Part shown: piece by piece, positions 32,248 to 43,764 of the stretch
Layout of the letters: each line of letters opens with the position of its first letter
Position numbering within the stretch: position 1 is the stretch's first letter
Assembly: GCA_024281825.1 (NCBI GenBank)
Contig: JAMWZY010000005.1
Location: 1 to 64,000, forward strand
Length of the DNA: 64,000 nucleotides
Reading direction: 5' to 3'
Origin: Nitrosomonas sp.
GTDB lineage: Bacteria > Pseudomonadota > Gammaproteobacteria > Burkholderiales > Nitrosomonadaceae
Notes under the pieces: model-generated
The model's input: only the letters and a program-made list of their open reading frames with translations
Told to the model about the DNA's origin: nothing
Database searches by the model: none
Translations under genes and position numbers: made by a program

Positions 32248-35200
32248 ATGACTACAAAAAACATTTTCATTATCGATTCACGTGTTGCGGATTATCAGAA
32301 CCTGATGACCGGTTTGCCATCGGGCAGCCAAGCTTTCGTACTCAATCCCGACCAGGATGGTATTGCGCAAATGCAAGCGATTCTGGCAAATTATATAGCA
32401 ATAGCCAACAGCCAACAGCCAACAGCCAACTGGATTCCATCCAGATCGTTTCGCATGGCGCGCAAGGCACGCTCTATCTCGGCAATACCCTGCTCAATTC
32501 GAAAAACATCGACAACTACCGCAGCCAGCTCGGCGATATTGGCAGCAGCTTGACGGTAGCGGGTGATTTATTGCTCTACGGCTGTAATGTTGCGCAAGGC
32601 GATCAAGGCCGTCATTTCATCGATCGTTTGGCGCAATTCACGGATGCAGACGTGGCGGCTTCGGATGATCTGACAGGTTCTACATCGCTTGGTGGTAATT
32701 GGCAACTGGAGACTCAGGTTGGACAAATTGAACCACTGACTTTATCGCTTGTTGCTTATGACAATTCTTATGAGCACTTGTTGGTTGATGACTACGCTGC
32801 TTCAACATCTACGACCGGTATAGTCTCGGTAGGAGTCTCGAAGTCGGGCAATATCGAAACGGCGGGTGATGCTGATTGGTTCAAGGTCACGCTAACAGCC
32901 GGGCAGACCTACCAGTTCGATGTTAAGGGTTTCGATACCGGGGACGGGACATTGTTAGATCCGGTTATGCGATTTAGAGGCGGGACGGGTGTAAGCTTGG
33001 CGTTCGATGATAATTCTGGTACATCTCTCACGTTGCCGCTAACCTACAATTCCCAAATTGTCTATGCAGTCAACACGAGCGGGGAATATTACGTTTCGGC
33101 AGGGTCGTCTAGTGCCACTGCAACGGGTTCGTACCAAGTCGCCGTAACAAACGTAACACCTTCTGCATCATCGAGATTTGATTTTCCGCTTGGCCCCTTG
33201 GATGCCTCGGGTAGAAGACATGTACCGACTGTTGCAAATGATGGTGACGGATATTTGCTTGGAGTTGGCCTGCTTGAAAATGATGGGGACCGCTATTTCT
33301 CTGGTGATTTTGGTGACTACGAAAATCCCACTACTACCAGTAACTTAGATTTCCACCTGGGGGAAGATTGGAATCGGGAGGATGGTGCAGATTTTGGAAA
33401 GGATGTTTTTTCGATTGGGGATGGCGAGGTCGTATTTGCGGGATGGGGAGGAAGTACTTGGGCAACGTGGCTAAATGTTGTCATCGTCAAACATCAACTT
33501 CCAAACGGTGACTATGTAACATCAATGTATGGTCATCTCGACTCTACGCTTTCTGTTGTTGAAGGAGCTACCGTTAGCCGTGGAACAAAGCTAGGTACAA
33601 TCGGCGATTATGGTACTGCGGGGAGTTTGGGCGATCATCTGCATTTTGAGATCAGAGCGGGAACAAATCCTGATGCGTCAATTCCAGGGGCTGGTTACAG
33701 CGAATCTCCGCGACCACCAAGCGGATGGTGGTTGGATCCGACCGACTTTATCAATTCATATCGCGCAATTAATACGGGAACAGGTCAGAATATTACTGGA
33801 ACAACCGGTAGTGATATCCTCACAGGAGGAGATGGTAACGATACAATTGATGGGAAAGGTGGAAGCGATACGATTAATGGCGGTGGTGGAACAGACACGG
33901 CTATTTTCTTTAGTAATCGCGCAAATTTCACGATCGACAGTCTAAGTGGAGTGACCCGGGTTTATGGCAATTCGTATGCAGGTAGCTATTATGCTTTTGG
34001 TGAGGTATTTTTAACTAATGTTGAGAATCTTCAATTTGCAGACATCACCATTCCAGTTGCATCCAGTAATAATGCGCTGATTATTGGTACGACTGGCTCG
34101 CAAACACTGACTGGTACTGGTATCAATGAAACGATCGATGGTCGGGGTGGAAGCGATACGATTAATGGCGGTGGTGGAACAGACACGGCTATTTTCTTTA
34201 GTAATCGTGCAAATTTCACGATCGACAGTCTGAGCGGAGTGACCCGGGTTTATGGCCATTCGTCTGCAGGTAGCTATGGTTGGGGTGAGGTATTTTTAAC
34301 CGATGTTGAGAATCTTCAATTTACAGACGAATTAATCAATATCGGAATAACAGGAACTCCCACAACCATTCTGGGTACTGTTAACAATGACATCCTAATT
34401 GGTTCCAGTGCTGATGATCGGATTGATGCTTTGGCAGGCAATGACACGATCGATGGTGCAGCTGGAGCAGATACTATGATTGGTGGACCTGGTAATGATA
34501 ATTATATGGTTGACAACGGGAGTGATATTATTACTGAATATCTCAACGAAGGTACTGATCAGGTTAATAGTAAAGTGACTTATACGTTACTCGTTAATTT
34601 GGAGAATCTTACTCTTACTGGAACAGCAGTAATCAATGGAACAGGCAACGATCTGAATAACGTGATTACTGGCAATAGCGCTGCCAATCAGCTCAATGGA
34701 CAGGCCGGCAACGATACACTCAATGGTGGTGGCGGTAATGACACGCTGACAGGTTGGTCTGGTGCCGATACCATGATTGGCGGGGCGGGGAATGATACTT
34801 ATCTTGTCGAGAATGTGGGGGATGTGGTTACTGAGGCGCTCAACCAGGGCGTAGATACCGTTAGCAGTCGGTTGACGTATACATTGCCAGCCAATGTCGA
34901 AAATCTTACATTGACGGGTACCTCGGTGGTCAATGGCACAGGTAATGGTTTAGCCAATATCATCACTGGCAATGCCGTAACTAATATTCTTAATGGCGCA
35001 GCAGGCAATGATCGACTGCTTGGAAAAGGTGGCAAAGATACATTGACCGGTGGCACAGGCACGGATAAGTTTGTTTTTGATACGGCACTAGGCACAGGCA
35101 ATATCGATACCATCACCGATTTTGTTTCCGGCACTGACAAGATTCTTCTTGACGACGATATCTTCACCGCATTGGGCATTACGGGAACCGCCACTGGTGT

Positions 35201-35396
35201 CGCGTTAACAACGGGCAAGTTTCATGCTGGGGCATCCGCGCTGGATACACTGGATCGGATCGTCTACAACTCGTCAACGGGCGCGCTCTACTACGATGCC
35301 AATGGCTCGGTCAGTGGGCAAAATGTGCAGATTGCGCTGATTGGAACGAGTACGCATCCGACGCTTGCTGCATCGGATTTCTTGATTGTCGCTTGA
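32248..35396 (+). CDS. Secreted RTX protein with DUF4347, PPC and M23 peptidase domains; frame broken at a 7-bp repeat
   Basis: One gene read in two frames. From ATG 32248 the first frame encodes the start of a DUF4347 domain and stops at 32553; the rest of that domain (LDSIQIVSHGAQGTLYLG...) continues in another frame from 32430 to 35396. The switch lies in a four-copy 7-bp repeat. Counting codons, two or five copies would give one protein of about 1045 residues. Domains after DUF4347 (to about 32720): a PPC-type beta domain (about 32780-33150), an M23 LytM-like metallopeptidase (about 33340-33700) with zinc ligands in HLGED and HLHFE, then RTX nonapeptide repeats such as GGDGNDTIDG and a C-terminal region typical of type I secretion substrates. 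No signal peptide and no type I exporter gene are nearby. Likely a secreted or surface peptidoglycan hydrolase; a decayed gene or sequencing error is the alternative. Confidence 0.85.
32403..32430 (+). repeat. Heptanucleotide tandem repeat AGCCAAC x4 inside the RTX gene
   Basis: Four perfect copies of AGCCAAC, followed directly by TGGATTCC. Upstream codons are in the frame of ATG 32248; downstream codons that encode LDSIQIVSHG are one base out of that frame. Because 7 is not a multiple of three, copy-number change by slippage would switch the frame: 2 or 5 copies on, 3 or 4 off. Confidence 0.9.
33858..34037 (+). repeat. Internal direct repeat of the RTX gene, copy 1
   Basis: A 180-bp segment encoding GGSDTINGGGGTDTAIFFSN and the following beta-rich stretch to VENLQF. 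It is nearly identical to 34146-34322, offset by 288 bp (96 codons). It probably arose by recent tandem duplication. Confidence 0.9.
34146..34322 (+). repeat. Internal direct repeat of the RTX gene, copy 2
   Basis: Second copy of the segment at 33858-34037, one codon shorter (YGWG in place of YYAFG). The high nucleotide identity makes it a possible site for recombination that would delete or add one 96-residue module. Confidence 0.9.
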
Positions 35397-35429
35397 TGAT
35401 GAATTACTGAAGGAGTGATTCGTCACTGT

Positions 35430-35456
35430 GGGTTCAATTCCCCGTCCCTTGGGGCG
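35430..35456 (+). other. tRNA-like 3' fragment / GC hairpin
   Basis: GGGTTCAATTCCCCGTCCC (35430-35448) differs at two of 19 positions from the T-arm and acceptor strand of the tRNA-Leu(CAA) located about 230 bp away on the other strand. It is followed by TTGGGGCG, making a small CCCC/GGGG hairpin. It could be a tRNA-derived attachment-site relic or part of a REP-like element. Confidence 0.35.
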
Positions 35457-35496
35457 AAAACTGATTGAAAGCCAGCAGATTGAAGAGCACTTTTAT

Positions 35497-35520
35497 TACC
35501 TCGCTGCTTGCGGCGAGGTA
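35497..35520 (+). terminator. Hairpin downstream of the RTX gene
   Basis: Perfect 8-bp inverted repeat (TACCTCGC at 35497-35504, GCGAGGTA at 35513-35520) followed by CTTTATTA. It can end the RTX transcript, though it also looks like a REP-type palindrome. No gene is seen in 35397-35671. Confidence 0.5.
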
Positions 35521-35671
35521 CTTTATTACGTAAAAGAACAATTATCGATACCACCGGTTTGACAATGGCTTAAAGAATAAAAACTTAATGAAAGCCTCTC
35601 TCATTTGAGCGAGTTGAATAAAGTGGGGCTTCCTCAAAGGATTCGATATGAAACTATTTGAAAGGTTATTT

Positions 35672-35758
35672 TGGTGCCGGGAGGGGGAATCGAACCCCCA
35701 TGATGTCACCATCGCGGGATTTTGAGTCCCGTGCGTCTACCAATTCCGCCATCCCGGC
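35672..35758 (-). tRNA. tRNA-Leu (CAA)
   Basis: An 87-base type II tRNA on the minus strand, with encoded ACCA end. Acceptor strands GCCGGGA and TCCCGGC pair, the D-arm has TTGGTAGACGC, the anticodon arm GGGACTCAAAATCCC gives anticodon CAA, a long variable arm follows, and the T-arm is GGGGGTTCGATTCCCCC. It is divergent from queA and borders the accessory RTX region. Confidence 0.96.
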
Positions 35759-35880
35759 AAAAAAACTTACCTAACTTTTTGCTGCTTCTCATAAATTAGG
35801 CAAGGCGCAATTATCACTGAAAAGCGCTAGCACATCAAGCTGCATGGGCGAAAATTCATTTCCTCGGTATAATAACGTGC

Positions 35881-38008
<2,128 letters not shown>

Positions 38009-38040
38009 AATACGCCTTTTTCATGCTTTTGGAGAGCTTT

Positions 38041-38526
38041 ATGTTGATTAGTGATGCTTTTGCGCAAACTGCCGCACCGGCGCAATCTGATGCAAGTTTA
38101 ATGAGCTTGTTGCCCATGATTGCTATTTTTGTTTTGTTCTACTTTTTGTTAATACGCCCGCAATCTAAACGTGCCAAAGAACAAAAACAAATGATAGATG
38201 CGCTGCAACGTGGCGACGAAGTCATCACCAATGGCGGCATATTGGGGTTAGTGATCAATGTGAGCGAATCGTATGTGATCGTAGAAATAGCACCCGCTAT
38301 TGAAGTAACCGTACTCAAATCTTCGATACAAACTTTACTACCTAAAGGTTCATTGAAAAGCATTGATCCTAAAGGAAAGTCATCAGCAAAAACTAAGGGT
38401 GGAAAATCCGTTCCAGCCGACAGCAATAATAATACAGTGTCTCAATCCAATGAAACGCCAGAAACCACAAGCTCTAACCCTATGGAAGATAACAATCAAT
38501 CTACCACGCAACAATCCAACAAATAG
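38041..38526 (+). CDS. yajC: Preprotein translocase subunit YajC
   Basis: Small inner-membrane protein associated with the SecDF complex. I start at ATG 38041, which has GGAG upstream; a reading from 38002 would overlap tgt. The 161-residue product has a single membrane helix (about residues 21-40, LLPMIAIFVLFYFLLIRPQS), the conserved RPQSKRAKEQ region and the GDEVITNGGILG motif. The C-terminal 50 residues are a low-complexity S/N/T/Q-rich tail, longer than in the roughly 110-residue E. coli protein. Confidence 0.94.
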   Translation: MLISDAFAQTAAPAQSDASLMSLLPMIAIFVLFYFLLIRPQSKRAKEQKQMIDALQRGDEVITNGGILGLVINVSESYVIVEIAPAIEVTVLKSSIQTLLPKGSLKSIDPKGKSSAKTKGGKSVPADSNNNTVSQSNETPETTSSNPMEDNNQSTTQQSNK

Positions 38527-38597
38527 GTTTTCTTGAACGTCGCTTTTTTCTGATTTTTTGATTCCATTCCTCCAACCACCAACACATACTGACATCC

Positions 38598-40691
38598 ATG
38601 AATCGCTATGCACTTTGGCAATACCTCATCATTGCAGTCTCTATCGTACTTGGACTGCTATATACCTTGCCGAATTTTTATGGTGAATCGCCTGCCGTAC
38701 AAATTTCACCACTGCGCGCATCCTTAAATGCTGATACTGCATTATTGAAGCAAGTTGAAGAAACACTGACGCAAGCCAATATTAAGGCAGAGGGTATTTT
38801 TCTCGAGGGCAATAGTGTCAAAGTACGCTTTACTGATACCGATACGCAAATTAAAGCCAAGGATTTATTCGAGTTGGCGTTGGGCAAAGATTATATTACT
38901 GCATTGAATTTGCTGCCAAATTCGCCACAATGGTTGACCAGCTTAGGTGCTTTGCCAATGTATTTGGGATTGGATCTACGGGGTGGCGTGCATTTCATGC
39001 TAGAAGTCGACATGCAAGGCGCTTTAGATAAGTCCCTTGAGCGCTATAGCTCGGATGCTCGAACTACTTTGCGGGGGAAAAAAATTCCCTATGCTGGTAT
39101 TGAAAAACTTAACAAAAAATTAATTCTGAAATTTCGCGATGCTGAATCACGTACTCAAGCAGAAGCCGAACTAAAGTCGAGCTATCCTGATCTGGCGTTT
39201 GTACAAGAGCAAGTTGGAGAACGTTTTGATCTCGTTGCCACGATCAAGCAAGAAGCATTGCTTCGAATGCAAGATTCTGCTGTGATGCAGAATATCACCA
39301 CGCTACGTAACCGTGTCAATGAACTCGGGGTAGCAGAACCGATTATTCAGAAGGCAGGGAAAGACCGCGTCATTGTGCAACTACCCGGTGTTCAAGATAC
39401 TGCTAAAGCGAAAGACATTTTAGGGCGTACGGCAACGCTGGAAATTCGTATGGTGGATGATGAACGCGATTTGGATGCAGCGATGCGCGGACAAGTTCCT
39501 GTCGGACTGGAATTGTATGAAGAACGTGGCGGTAGCCCACTGCTAGTAAAAAAACAAGTATTGCTAACTGGCGAACACATAACCGATGCGCAACCGGGTT
39601 TTGATAAAGACAATCAACCTGCTGTGCACATTAATCTTGACAACGGTGGATCGCGTATTTTTAAGCAGTTGACACGTGACAATGTTGGCAAAAGAATGGC
39701 CATTCTTTTGATTGAAAAGAACCAAGCCGAAGTCATTACCGCCCCGGTCATTCGCGAGGAGATTGGCGGCGGTCGCGTGCAGATCAGTGGCCGCATGACC
39801 AATACGGAAGCGCGTGATGTGGCATTGCTGCTTCGTTCTGGCGCGCTTGCGGCGCCGATGGATATCATCGAAGAGCGTACTGTTGGCCCTAGTTTGGGGG
39901 CTGAAAACATTAGCCGTGGGTTTAATTCGACATTATATGGGTTTCTAGCAGTAGCCATTTTTGTTGCAGCCTACTATGCTGCCTTTGGTGTTATTTCGGT
40001 CATTGCGCTGGCGCTTAATTTATTACTGCTGGTTGGTTTGCTATCGATCATGCAAGCCACACTTACCCTTCCTGGCATGGCTGCACTGGCGTTAACCGTG
40101 GGTATGGCGATTGATGCCAATGTGTTGATCAACGAACGGATTCGTGATGAGTTACGCACAGGTGCATCACCGCAACAAGCCATACAAAGTGGTTATGAGC
40201 GTGCTTTGGGTACTATCTTGGATTCAAACATCACTACCTTGATCGCCGGCATCGCGCTGTTTGCTTTTGGCTCAGGCCCAGTGAAAGGCTTTGCGGTCGT
40301 GTTGTGTTTAGGTATTTTGACCTCGGTGTTTACAGCAACCTTTGTTTCACGTGGTATAGTCAATTTGATGTACGGAAATCGCAGATTAGATACCGTGCCT
40401 ATTGGGAAAATATGGTTACCGAAAGGGAATGACAAAGTACCAAATGCTTTTGATGCATCTGACGGGCAACCTATCGAACCAAAGCGACGCGAATTAGCGG
40501 TTGCGAATGAACCGGAAACAACTATTGAGCAATCAGTAGACAAAGTTGTAGTTAGTAATGATACCCCCCATTCTCAAGGTGAAATTGCGGTCGAAACAGC
40601 AGCGATCAAACCAGATAGCATAGCCAGGAATACCAGCGCATCACGAAGTAAAGGCAAAAACAAACGCAAAAAATCACCGAACGTTACTTGA
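38598..40691 (+). CDS. secD: Protein translocase subunit SecD
   Basis: Proton-motive-force-driven subunit that helps pull preproteins across the inner membrane with SecF. The 697-residue protein has an N-terminal helix, the periplasmic P1 domain with YLGLDLRGGVHFMLEVDM, and a C-terminal six-helix block with GMAIDANVLINERIRDELR. About 85 residues after the last helix form a charged tail ending in a lysine-rich stretch (SRSKGKNKRKK), which makes it longer than the usual 615-625 residues. Confidence 0.97.
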   Translation: MNRYALWQYLIIAVSIVLGLLYTLPNFYGESPAVQISPLRASLNADTALLKQVEETLTQANIKAEGIFLEGNSVKVRFTDTDTQIKAKDLFELALGKDYITALNLLPNSPQWLTSLGALPMYLGLDLRGGVHFMLEVDMQGALDKSLERYSSDARTTLRGKKIPYAGIEKLNKKLILKFRDAESRTQAEAELKSSYPDLAFVQEQVGERFDLVATIKQEALLRMQDSAVMQNITTLRNRVNELGVAEPIIQKAGKDRVIVQLPGVQDTAKAKDILGRTATLEIRMVDDERDLDAAMRGQVPVGLELYEERGGSPLLVKKQVLLTGEHITDAQPGFDKDNQPAVHINLDNGGSRIFKQLTRDNVGKRMAILLIEKNQAEVITAPVIREEIGGGRVQISGRMTNTEARDVALLLRSGALAAPMDIIEERTVGPSLGAENISRGFNSTLYGFLAVAIFVAAYYAAFGVISVIALALNLLLLVGLLSIMQATLTLPGMAALALTVGMAIDANVLINERIRDELRTGASPQQAIQSGYERALGTILDSNITTLIAGIALFAFGSGPVKGFAVVLCLGILTSVFTATFVSRGIVNLMYGNRRLDTVPIGKIWLPKGNDKVPNAFDASDGQPIEPKRRELAVANEPETTIEQSVDKVVVSNDTPHSQGEIAVETAAIKPDSIARNTSASRSKGKNKRKKSPNVT

Positions 40692-40728
40692 GCAATATGA
40701 CGGCCCATCATTTATAAGGAATTCAACT

Positions 40729-41667
40729 ATGGAAATTTTTAGATTTAATCGCGATATTCCGTTCATGCGTTGGCGTCGGGTCGGTGCTGTTATTTCGATC
40801 ACGACATTTATTCTGGCTATTTTTTTCATTACAACCAAGGGGTTGAATCTAGGTATAGATTTTACTGGAGGAACAATTCTAGAAGTTAATTACCAACAAG
40901 CCGCTGACCTGGAAAAAATACGAACTGTATTAGCTGGTAAAGGTATTGCCGATGCTAGCGTGCAAAATTTCGGTACTTCAAGAGATGTTCTAATTCGTTT
41001 GCCCGTTAAACCAGAAGTATCAAGTGCACAGTTATCTGAACATGTTTTAGAAATTCTCAGGGAAGCTGATTCTTCCGTAGAAATGCGACGTGTCGAATTT
41101 GTCGGACCGCAAGTTGGTGAAGAATTATTAGAAAATGGCGCATTGGCGCTGCTATTTGTTTCAATCGGAATTGTTATTTATTTGGCAATACGGTTTGAAT
41201 GGAAATTTGGTATCGCCGGCATGATGGCGAACTTACATGATGTCATTATTATTGTTGGTTTTTTTGCTTTCTTTCAATGGGAATTTTCACTTACAGTACT
41301 CGCTGCGGTACTCGCGATCCTTGGCTATTCGGTTAATGAGTCAGTAGTCATTTTCGATCGTATTCGAGAAAATTTCCGCAAATTAAGAAAAGCATCGGTA
41401 ACCCAAGTGATTGATAATGCTATTACTCAAACCATGTCGCGTACGGTTATTACGCATGGCAGTACACAAATGGTGGTTATTGCCATGTTATTGTTTGGTG
41501 GCGAAGTACTTTATTATTTTTCACTCGCTTTAACCATAGGCATTTTATTTGGAATTTACTCATCGATCATGGTGGGGAGCTCTATTATTATGCTTTTGGG
41601 TGTTAAAAGAGAAGACCTAGTAATTTTAGAAAAGAAACCACTAGAAAACGATGGGGCTGTTGTTTAA
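40729..41667 (+). CDS. secF: Protein translocase subunit SecF
   Basis: Partner of SecD in the auxiliary translocase. The 312-residue protein has helix 1 near residues 18-38, the motif GLNLGIDFTGGTILEV, a periplasmic domain, and five further helices including GYSVNESVVIFDRIRENFR with the conserved aspartate. It is 37 bp after secD with AAGGAA before the ATG, clearly one operon. Confidence 0.98.
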   Translation: MEIFRFNRDIPFMRWRRVGAVISITTFILAIFFITTKGLNLGIDFTGGTILEVNYQQAADLEKIRTVLAGKGIADASVQNFGTSRDVLIRLPVKPEVSSAQLSEHVLEILREADSSVEMRRVEFVGPQVGEELLENGALALLFVSIGIVIYLAIRFEWKFGIAGMMANLHDVIIIVGFFAFFQWEFSLTVLAAVLAILGYSVNESVVIFDRIRENFRKLRKASVTQVIDNAITQTMSRTVITHGSTQMVVIAMLLFGGEVLYYFSLALTIGILFGIYSSIMVGSSIIMLLGVKREDLVILEKKPLENDGAVV

Positions 41668-41767
41668 ATAGATATTAACCGCTAATTGTTTTGCATTTCT
41701 TAATTATCGATCTGATCATAATAGACATATAGATTTTCTTTTTTTAATTCATATTAAGGCACAAGCT

Positions 41768-42376
41768 TTGTTTACAGACATTGTTCACTGGATTGTCGAT
41801 ACCGTAGGCAGTTTAGGATACCCCGGTATTTTTTTGCTCATGCTGATTGAATCCAGTTTTATTCCTTTCCCGAGTGAAGTCATCATGATACCAGCGGGTT
41901 ATCTGGCAGCAAAAGGTGAGATGAATATTGTTATCGCCATTTTATGCGGCATACTAGGAAGCTTGGCAGGTGCTTTGATTAATTATTTTCTGGCGATTCA
42001 ATTAGGCCGTCAATTATTAATTCGTTATGGCAAATACGTCATGTTCGAAGAGAAGCATATGCAAAAAATGGAAAGTTTTTTTGCCCGTCATGGCCATATT
42101 TCAACTTTGACTGGCCGCTTAATCCCGGTAATACGCCAGTACATTTCTTTACCTGCTGGGTTAGCGCGAATGAATTTAACGGTTTTTTGTTTTTATACCA
42201 GTCTTGGTGCCGGAATTTGGGTCGTGATTTTAGCCTTACTAGGTTATTTTATTGGTGAAAATGAAACCCTGATCAAGGAATACTTGCATCAAATTATATT
42301 GCTCCTCATCGCAGCTTGTGTCATCGGGATTGGTTTTTACTACTTTTTCCAAAAAAACCCCCCGAGTAGAAACTAA
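41768..42376 (+). CDS. DedA family (SNARE-associated/VTT) membrane protein
   Basis: Polytopic inner-membrane protein of the DedA superfamily, several members of which move undecaprenyl phosphate or phospholipids between leaflets. The 202-residue protein has the family motifs [20 protein letters not shown] and [20 protein letters not shown] with LPAG shortly after. The start is TTG 41768 with AAGG about 10 bases upstream. I cannot say which substrate it handles. Confidence 0.9.
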   Translation: MFTDIVHWIVDTVGSLGYPGIFLLMLIESSFIPFPSEVIMIPAGYLAAKGEMNIVIAILCGILGSLAGALINYFLAIQLGRQLLIRYGKYVMFEEKHMQKMESFFARHGHISTLTGRLIPVIRQYISLPAGLARMNLTVFCFYTSLGAGIWVVILALLGYFIGENETLIKEYLHQIILLLIAACVIGIGFYYFFQKNPPSRN

Positions 42377-42566
42377 TATCCATATGATCAGCTCACTTGC
42401 TTATATGTTGAAATGATAGAAAACGATAATGAGGATGTGCTGATTGTTATAGTGTGATTTGTTTTTTTATGAAATTCAATAGAGTTATAGTATTTCATGA
42501 CGAGTGCTTCGCGTAACTGAACTTTATTGTCCAATATATTTTTACCAGCATACTTTTCTTTAAGGC

Positions 42567-43205
42567 ATGTCTTATATCGTTTTAACCGATAATCAGTTTA
42601 ATCCTGAAGGATATTGGGATAATCCAATTGATAAGGTTTCATCTCCCTCAGCGATTGAATTAGCACTTTTCGATCAGAACGGCTACGATTTGACGAAATT
42701 AGAACAGTGTTTTGCACAAACCAACTTAACGCCATTTCATGCTCACCGAGATCATCGGCATGCTTTGAAAACAACATGGTTTACCCAACAAAGTAAGGTA
42801 GAGGGTGCTGTCCTCAACCATAGCTTATTATTTGAGCGTAAAGGATACCGTGGCGAAGCATTGGAGCAATTGCAGCAATGGGCACACGCCAATCCGCTGG
42901 TATATAAATTAATTAGAATGCGCCCTAAATGGGGACTGGATTTTAGTATGGATTACGTCGATCGGTCGGGTAACGTATTTGAAGTATTGCATTGGGAGTA
43001 TGATGGTTTTAACTACGAAGAAGTTGAGCATCGTAAGCTACAGTTGCAAATTAAATTTGCTTCGATTGATTGGGATGATGCTGCAGTCAATATGTTGAAG
43101 TTAAAGGATCAGTGGCATTGCTTGGATTTCTTCGCGCAAAGCGACTGGAAGTGTGATTACTTTGGTATTGTTAAAGAGCGCTTCAAAATGGTTATTTGGG
43201 ATTAG
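42567..43205 (+). CDS. Hypothetical protein
   Basis: A 212-residue soluble protein that I do not recognise. It has no signal peptide or membrane helix. It is rich in aromatic residues and histidine, with a cluster HAHRDHRHALK near residue 58 and a DFSMDYVDRSGNVFEVLHWEYDGF-type stretch (about 130-153) that looks like a beta-rich fold. The gene has normal composition and an ATG start with AAGG upstream, so it is likely real. A 190-bp gap separates it from dedA, and the following 819 bp has no gene. Confidence 0.75.
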   Translation: MSYIVLTDNQFNPEGYWDNPIDKVSSPSAIELALFDQNGYDLTKLEQCFAQTNLTPFHAHRDHRHALKTTWFTQQSKVEGAVLNHSLLFERKGYRGEALEQLQQWAHANPLVYKLIRMRPKWGLDFSMDYVDRSGNVFEVLHWEYDGFNYEEVEHRKLQLQIKFASIDWDDAAVNMLKLKDQWHCLDFFAQSDWKCDYFGIVKERFKMVIWD

Positions 43206-43535
43206 CAAGAAATTGACATCTTTGCTATCGCTACACATCAGTATAGATATACAACGATCGCTAGTACAACTATATAAAATTCACATTTGATATGGCTAGT
43301 TCCTTTTTGGCTTCTACTGCAAGATATTTAAAGTTTGAATGAGCCTGCATGAATTGGCAATCCTGCGTAACCTTTCCGGTCGGTGCAATAATGAACTAAG
43401 ATATTGACAAGTAAAAGATAACTTGGGCAAAAGGCGCAGATGAATTTTTGAGCATTGGGGTTGGTACGATAATTGAGGCGGGATAGTGTACTGATGAAGA
43501 TTGGTATCCTGATTGACTAGGAGGAGTTCCGGGGC

Positions 43536-43676
43536 TTATGGGGTTATACAAATTTTGGGTGGTTTTTCCGTTCCCAGTATATTGTATGTGCGCCGCCGCT
43601 TATAATGTCTGAGGACATCGGCGATCTCGCCGTCCCAGACTTCATCAGTGACACCAAAACTATCTCTGTAAGAGCT
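43536..43676 (-). pseudogene. Possible coding remnant, unidentified
   Basis: Minus-strand open stretch of 46 codons between two stops that reads protein-like (YRDSFGVTDEVWDGEIADVL then RHYKRRRTYNILG) and is GC-richer than its surroundings. It lacks a start codon. I do not recognise the family. It may be the leftover of a deleted gene or chance. Confidence 0.3.
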
Positions 43677-43764
43677 TTACGATTAGAAAGTGCGTGCTGT
43701 TCGGATTTTTTAACCATTTAACAATTGATGGAATTGTGAACTAATTGGATAATTCAATTGTCTG

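Noticed and set aside
32248..32553. Separate short gene of 101 residues before the RTX gene
   Set aside because: Its first two thirds match the start of DUF4347, and the rest after the 7-bp repeat is a wrong-frame reading of the same domain. It is the 5' part of one gene.
34011..35218. Minus-strand open frames opposite the RTX repeats
   Set aside because: They mirror the glycine/aspartate-rich codons of the RTX repeats as proline/serine/valine-rich strings, a known shadow effect.
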